A stretch of DNA of 59,097 nt. It comes from Phoronis australis (taxonomy: Eukaryota; Phoronida; Phoronidae). Both the position numbers and the translations under genes were made by a program. The DNA lies in the NCBI GenBank assembly GCA_002633005.1, contig NMRA01000082.1, forward strand, positions 163,866 through 222,962, given 5' to 3'. The notes under the pieces are model-generated. The model made no database searches, had not been told where the DNA came from, and saw nothing but the letters and a program-made list of their open reading frames with translations. This document shows positions 54,174 through 59,097 of the stretch, one piece after another. Positions within the stretch are counted from its first letter, which is position 1. Each line of letters starts with the position of its first letter.

Positions 54174-54187
54174 GTAACCATGGAGAT
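54174..54187. promoter_or_regulatory. Possible RFX X-box
   Basis: GTAACCATGGAGAT, close to the GTTGCCATGGAGAC form of the RFX motif. About 1.15 kb upstream of the small possibly ciliary gene. Motif-only. Confidence 0.35.
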
Positions 54188-55635
54188 ATTGACAATCGCA
54201 TCAGATTTAGGGGCTTAGGGTTTAATCCAACTCTGGAAAACTGTCCGACTGGAAGAGCTGAACGCTGCAATCAAACCGGCATCGAACTAATCTCTTAAAA
54301 TCAGGGACCCCTGCACGTGACTATTACCGCAAAATCGCTTCACATAAATTAGTCCCTCGCAACGCTCATAATGTTTTCATACACAAGATCGCTTATCGTT
54401 TTCGCCCAGTTCAGAAACTTAACTTTAGACGTAAAAATAATTTATTCAATCCGCATTATCTTATCGCTAACCGGATAAGGCGGAGGAAAAAACGAATGCA
54501 ACATTGTAGACATAAGAAACCCCAGTATTCGACTGGCAATCTTGGTAACTGTCACATAAACAGTGATTTGAAAATCGATGGCAGTAATCAATGGGAGACA
54601 TTATTAATGATCAACCGATTTGATTTAAAATCAACTAAGAAAACACAATTTTACGGTTACCATAGAAGAATCAATGCCCTAAGTTCCGCTTCTCTGGTTA
54701 TGTAATCCGCTTACGTTACAAAACAAAGCAATATTCCATTGAGATGTTTTCCCGCCAAACACTTACGATACTTCATAAGTGACGCATTATTTCTGAAATA
54801 CATATTGAAATAATTTGATGCAAGTTTTGAATAATTCATATCCAGTGTGCAGGGGGGAGCATGAGTGTGCCTGTAGTGTCTTATGTCGCTCACTGTATTT
54901 AACCAAAGTTTGATTTTTTAGTAACCTGCAACTCAGATAAAACAGCCTGTCTGACCCTGCAAGTGCTTCGATAGCTAAAGAATTGTTGATTCTGATGTGA
55001 TTAGAATATTATGATAGTAAGAATCTTGGAAAAGCGATTTACTTTTTTAAAGAAAACAATAGGACAATGTTCTTGAAGGCGCTTATATTAACCATGTTCT
55101 TTTTAAATCACAAAAGGAACCGGTAATATTGGCACCTAAATTCACAAGACAAACGTTTACCCATTTCGAATCGCTCACCTGTGCATATAAGCAACAATTA
55201 CGTAAACCAAGGCAATTTCCAGGGGCAAAAAGTACACGGAAACATTTATTTGTGTACTGGAACTGACGATGTATTCGGATTGGTAGACAAGATCGTGAGT
55301 TAATAATTGGTAGCAAAGCAAGATCACAGTTTAGTCATCACTCAGAATGCACGAGCTATTAAGCTTCCATGTTGTACAACTGTGTAACGCCATCACTTTG
55401 AACAACCCAAGCTTGTTCAAGTGTAGTTTACCAAGCACCTGAGAATAAGATTATAGTCTCAGCATTCACAAAAACAAATGAAGAAAATAACTGATTAAAT
55501 ATTATATGTTTTATTAAAATATGCTACATTATCAAAAAACATAGCACTTCACAACAAGTGTTGTAATCATGAAATCATAATGTTTCTGAAACAAGCAGAA
55601 TACAATTACTTTCAGATGACTTACTGTAGCACACT

Positions 55636-55728
55636 ACGCAAGGTACACATTACCATCTGAATGTATACAAGATACACATTACCATTCTGAAGGTATGCAA
55701 GGTACACATTACCACTTTGAAAGTGTTT
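55636..55728. repeat. Tandem repeat, about 36-bp unit, 3 copies
   Basis: Units contain CAAGGTACACATTACCA and CTGAAGGTAT-type spacers. Confidence 0.85.
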
Positions 55729-56236
55729 TAATCAATTTGCATCATCTATCATGATAAAGTCAACCAATACAAGAAAATCATAAATAAAGACAACAGCAAC
55801 CTATTAGTGTGCAAAAGTGCCACTAAGGTTTAATACAGTTGAGTCTTACGAACGTCATATTTCAGGGTAAACCTTCTGCACCCAACATTGAAACACATTA
55901 TTCCAAAACATAAGCAACGGGAGACTTTCAGAAAGCAATGGGGCTGATGACGAGGGCCGGTGACTCAAATTGTGTTGCAATTTAAAAGTCTTCCACAGAC
56001 ATTTTTATAGATCGGGAAAATCTATCTCCATGCCTCCAAGAGCATAGAGCTATTCAATTAAGAATCCAGGAAAAATCACGTGGGGCATCCCCTGCTCTGT
56101 AAGCTGACAATTGACAACGGATAGATTCCACTTGGTTAGTCAGTACCAACGATTAATTGAACTTCTCATTGTTGGATGTACTGGTAAAACGATGTGATCT
56201 CTACTGCTATCAGTGCCATTTGGGAGGACCGCTACA

Positions 56237-56310
56237 CCATGGCTTGGAATGACCAATGACAAAAAAGTGGAAAATTTTCCAGGTGATTTATCATTCCACA
56301 AATAGGCTAG
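56237..56310 (-). mobile_element. CAGGGCTTGGAAT-type fragment, inverted
   Basis: GGCTTGGAATGACCAATGAC is the reverse complement of the shared right end of the copies at 14052 and 30285. The other end is decayed. Confidence 0.6.
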
Positions 56311-57899
56311 TGTGATAGAAATATTTTTTGTGTATTAAAATTTAAGTAAAATAAACATTTTCGCATGAATAAAATCAAAATAATGAATTTAGATAAAAAA
56401 GAGTAAACTAGAAATAATATAAGAGGGAATCGAAACCAAAAAAGAGGAAACCCTCTTTAAAGAAAAACATTCCAACCCCTGTCCACAATCCTTTATAGAC
56501 GCAACATCTCTTGCATCTTTTCCATAACTGCAAACTGTTTATGCATTATGTAAATGCAGGGTCAATAACCATACTTACAACACCAGATGGTCCAACATGG
56601 CAAATTTCAAGTTGCAATTGTCTGAGACTCTGGCTTTAAACTTAGAGACCAGTCTGGCTTGCAGTGTTCATACCACACTATAAGACACGACCTCTGGCAG
56701 TAAGGTTTACAAGAACTCAGTAATTGGATACCAGGGTCTGGCTACAGTAAGAATAGCTGCAGACAATGTATTTTGGGGCTAGGTCACATGACACACCTTC
56801 TGGACTCAAACAGTGTTTTCAGTGTTTAGCTCCTAGAGTCAGGGGTACAGCCCATGTACTTCAGAGTCCAGCCTCTGTTCTTAGGTCATGAGACACGACA
56901 TTCCTTCTTAGCCATAGTGTTTGGTCATTTGATACAAAGCACGGCCAATGCATTATGGGTCTAGTCACACATTATGCCCAATGGTGTTTGGCCATTGGAT
57001 AATGTAGCCTAGCTCGTTCACTTATGTGCCCAGGTTGTATACTGTTCCTCTCTTCTGAAGAGCTTATTGATTGCCGACTAAATGATTCATGAATTTTCAC
57101 AACTTAGCGATTCACATTTTTCTGAACTTCAAAATTGACAGCATTGCCAATGATTCACATTTTTCATAAATGGAACATTCAGATTCTACAATCTATGCCT
57201 GTGATTTTGAAGTTAGCTAAACAAGAAATCATTTCAAGTACTTTCCTATAATGCAGTACACTGTACACCAAAATCACCGCACTCATCCAGGCAACTTTTA
57301 TCCAGGTATACGCTCTTAGTCACCTCAACACCGAAATTTTCGAAGTTTCATTTTCAAATGCTAGTCTCGGCTTAGTGACCACCCCATGTATAAGATCAAG
57401 ACTTCTTTAAAAGCACCACTGTTTTTGTCAATGTCAGTCTTACAATTCTAATTCCCATAATGCAACTGGCTTACTGTTGGACAACAGAGTCGGTTTCTGT
57501 GTCACCTTGACATATTCGAGTGAGGAAATACTCAATCTCAACTGAAGAAGACATAAAATGATTATCTTCGCCAAAGAGTTTCTCATATTACCCTGCTTAT
57601 GTGCAAGAAAGGTGCAGGCATTTTTGTGAGAGCAAAAACATTCACGTGAGCAAATAGATGGTTTGCTATAAGACCTATCCCTTACTTCTCATAAATTTTG
57701 TTTTAAAATGGCCATGCTCATCACTATTCTCCACGGATTGTTTCGACTCGTCACCCCGTCAAGTTTAAATTTTGTCGTTAAGAGTTCGTCTAAATTGAGC
57801 TGAGTGTGAAAACCTAAGCAACAAGTTTGAAGTATTGGGAGATTAGCCAACTCTAAAGCAAATTAGGACACCTTGGAGTTTTGATACCAGTTCAGTGCA

Positions 57900-57905
57900 T
57901 TTATT
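57900..57905 (-). terminator. Candidate AK6 polyadenylation signal
   Basis: AATAAA on the minus strand, about 310 bp after the AK6 stop codon. Confidence 0.4.
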
Positions 57906-58213
57906 CCAAGGCTAACACACAAACTCCCACAATACAGATGGAGTTTTGAACATGTACATGAACTTTGTAATTCCAGTCAGCAACCATGATTATTGAAATT
58001 CTCACCCACTTTAGACAACCTGGGCACCCAGATGAGTACAGTAATAATTTGAATTGTATGGTTTACAACCATTATGAAATGAACCAACTCTCCTCTCCGG
58101 TTGATTCTCCTCCAGAGGTAAACACTATGAAAGGTACGGCTTAACTTCCTGTTCACAATATGGAACGTCTCCACCACACCACAAATGGATTTCGACACAA
58201 TCCACTTCTCTTC

Positions 58214-58400
58214 TCAGTGGTTTGTCTGCCATAGTTGAACCCACTGCACTATTTGGTCCAAGTTGTCTTCCATATGTTCCGGTGTATTACTGGGCAGCTC
58301 GTGCACTATTTCTGGCTTATACGAGTCCCTGGCCTCCTCGAGGATTGTTTGAAAGATTTCACACTCCACGTTGTCCGACAGTTTTTTTCCAGAGTAACCC
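58214..58400 (-). CDS. AK6: Adenylate kinase 6, last coding exon (partial gene)
   Basis: A 187-bp exon on the minus strand: acceptor CTCTCCGCAG at 58401, then codons to TGA 58214-58216. It encodes GYSGKKLSDNVECEIFQ, then EEARDSYKPEIVHELPSN and QIVQWVQLWQTNH. This aligns with the human AK6 C-terminus (RGYNEKKLTDNIQCEIFQ.., IVHQLPSN). It starts in phase 1, as needed to complete the Arg codon of RGY. AK6 (hCINAP/Fap7) is a nuclear P-loop adenylate kinase/ATPase needed for 18S rRNA maturation. The P-loop, LID and NMP-binding exons are not in 58401-59097 and must lie beyond the right edge. Confidence 0.93.
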
Positions 58401-59097
58401 CTGCGGAGAGGACAGAGGCAAAAACTGTGTGAAAAATTACATCAAAGGAACAACTCAAAAGCAGGGAGATAACTACCGATTCAGAGACAAGTTCTTAAGT
58501 ATCAGTCCACGGATCCACCGACCACAGTACAGCCAACAAGCGGCAAGGTGGGGGGTCAGCCATTCAGATCCGTGTTTAGTCAGATAAATCACATTAGGGA
58601 TGAGAGAAAATGGGTGAAGTATGACACCACAAAATTTGGTGGTTTAGGAGATACAAGGGAAGTGTTCTGGGGGGCAAAATGAGGCAATTTCTGGGTGTGG
58701 AATGAGTCATTTTTTACCAAATTTTCTACTCCAGTTTCTGCTTCGAACAGAATCGTTTCTGAACAATTTTGATATCACATGATAGGTTCATGATCAATGT
58801 CAGTAAAAACGGCACCGACACTGTAATATCGGTTACCATGGTAACACTGGAACTGTTTCCGTGGAGGTACGTTTCCGTCTTGTGAAAAACCAGCAGTAAG
58901 CTGCACCCTTATAGCGAAGCTGCCCCCACGAGAAAACTAAAAATAATAACATGAACATGTAGAAGACTCCATGCCCTTGAAATTAATACAATAAAAACTT
59001 TGTCAGCCCTTCAGGCAGGCTTGGTAATAGGTGTCTGAATTCCACTATTTTCAGACCGCGTATGTGTATTTGTCATGTTAAACCAGTCACTAGTTGT
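58401..59097. other. AK6 intron, no further exon seen
   Basis: No sequence coding for the AK6 P-loop (GTPGVGKTT-like) or the preceding exon is present on the minus strand here. An RFX-like palindrome lies at 58832. Confidence 0.7.
58832..58845. promoter_or_regulatory. Perfect palindromic RFX X-box
   Basis: GTTACCATGGTAAC fits the RFX consensus GTTNCCATGGNAAC at every fixed position. Within an AK6 intron or near the start of an unseen plus-strand gene. Confidence 0.55.

Larger units (their letters stand above)
53690..57899. other. Intergenic, no gene seen
   Basis: AT-rich with a possible X-box (54174), a three-unit repeat (55636) and one element fragment (56237). Part of the right side may be AK6 3'UTR or downstream sequence. 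Confidence 0.55.

Noticed and set aside
58222-58587. 121-codon plus-strand ORF
   Set aside because: Antisense to the AK6 last exon, which has clear homology on the minus strand.

Overview
The window is nuclear DNA of an invertebrate metazoan. Its conserved genes have 4-11 exons with good GT..AG sites, there are assembly gaps (runs of N), and it carries many short palindromic elements and a tRNA-derived SINE. The protein types would suit a cephalochordate or another marine invertebrate, but the species cannot be fixed by reading alone. None of the conserved multi-exon genes appears as one open frame; I rebuilt them exon by exon, and in every case codon phase closes across the splice junctions.

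Layout, left to right. (1) Ribosomal protein uL22 (RPL17), minus strand, five coding exons (100-4413) plus a probable non-coding first exon with a 5'TOP start at 6208-6233. (2) A divergent promoter (about 6234-6600) carrying two ZNF143/Staf-like motifs. (3) MEK1/2 kinase (MAP2K1-type), plus strand, ATG at 6601 to stop at 26876, eleven exon positions. Exon 8 exists in two versions, 20724-20809 and 21362-21438, and only one can be used in a given transcript without breaking the frame. (4) A gene-poor stretch, 26.9-32.7 kb. (5) Pyroglutamyl-peptidase I (PGPEP1), minus strand, four exons, 32738-37167. Its first exon and promoter lie in a roughly 560-bp tandem duplication. One copy carries two nested palindromic insertions whose target-site duplications reveal the order of events. 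(6) A single-exon pseudokinase ORF (ending 41688) downstream of a decayed, repeat-rich acidic N-terminal region in shifting frames. (7) Two tandem intronless single-pass membrane protein genes of one unrecognised family (45016-45897 and 48167-49036, minus). (8) A SINE head, a glycine/cysteine-coding GGT minisatellite and a small possibly ciliary protein gene (52797-53021, minus). (9) The last exon of adenylate kinase 6 (AK6, 58214-58400, minus), whose other exons lie beyond the right edge.

The genes do not form one pathway. The window combines housekeeping genes (RPL17, AK6, PGPEP1), a signalling kinase with an unusual alternative exon, and lineage-specific single-exon genes. At least five families or instances of palindromic, non-autonomous elements sit mostly in introns. 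The best candidates for something undescribed are the MEK exon-8 switch, the paired membrane-protein family and the pseudokinase with fossil repeats.
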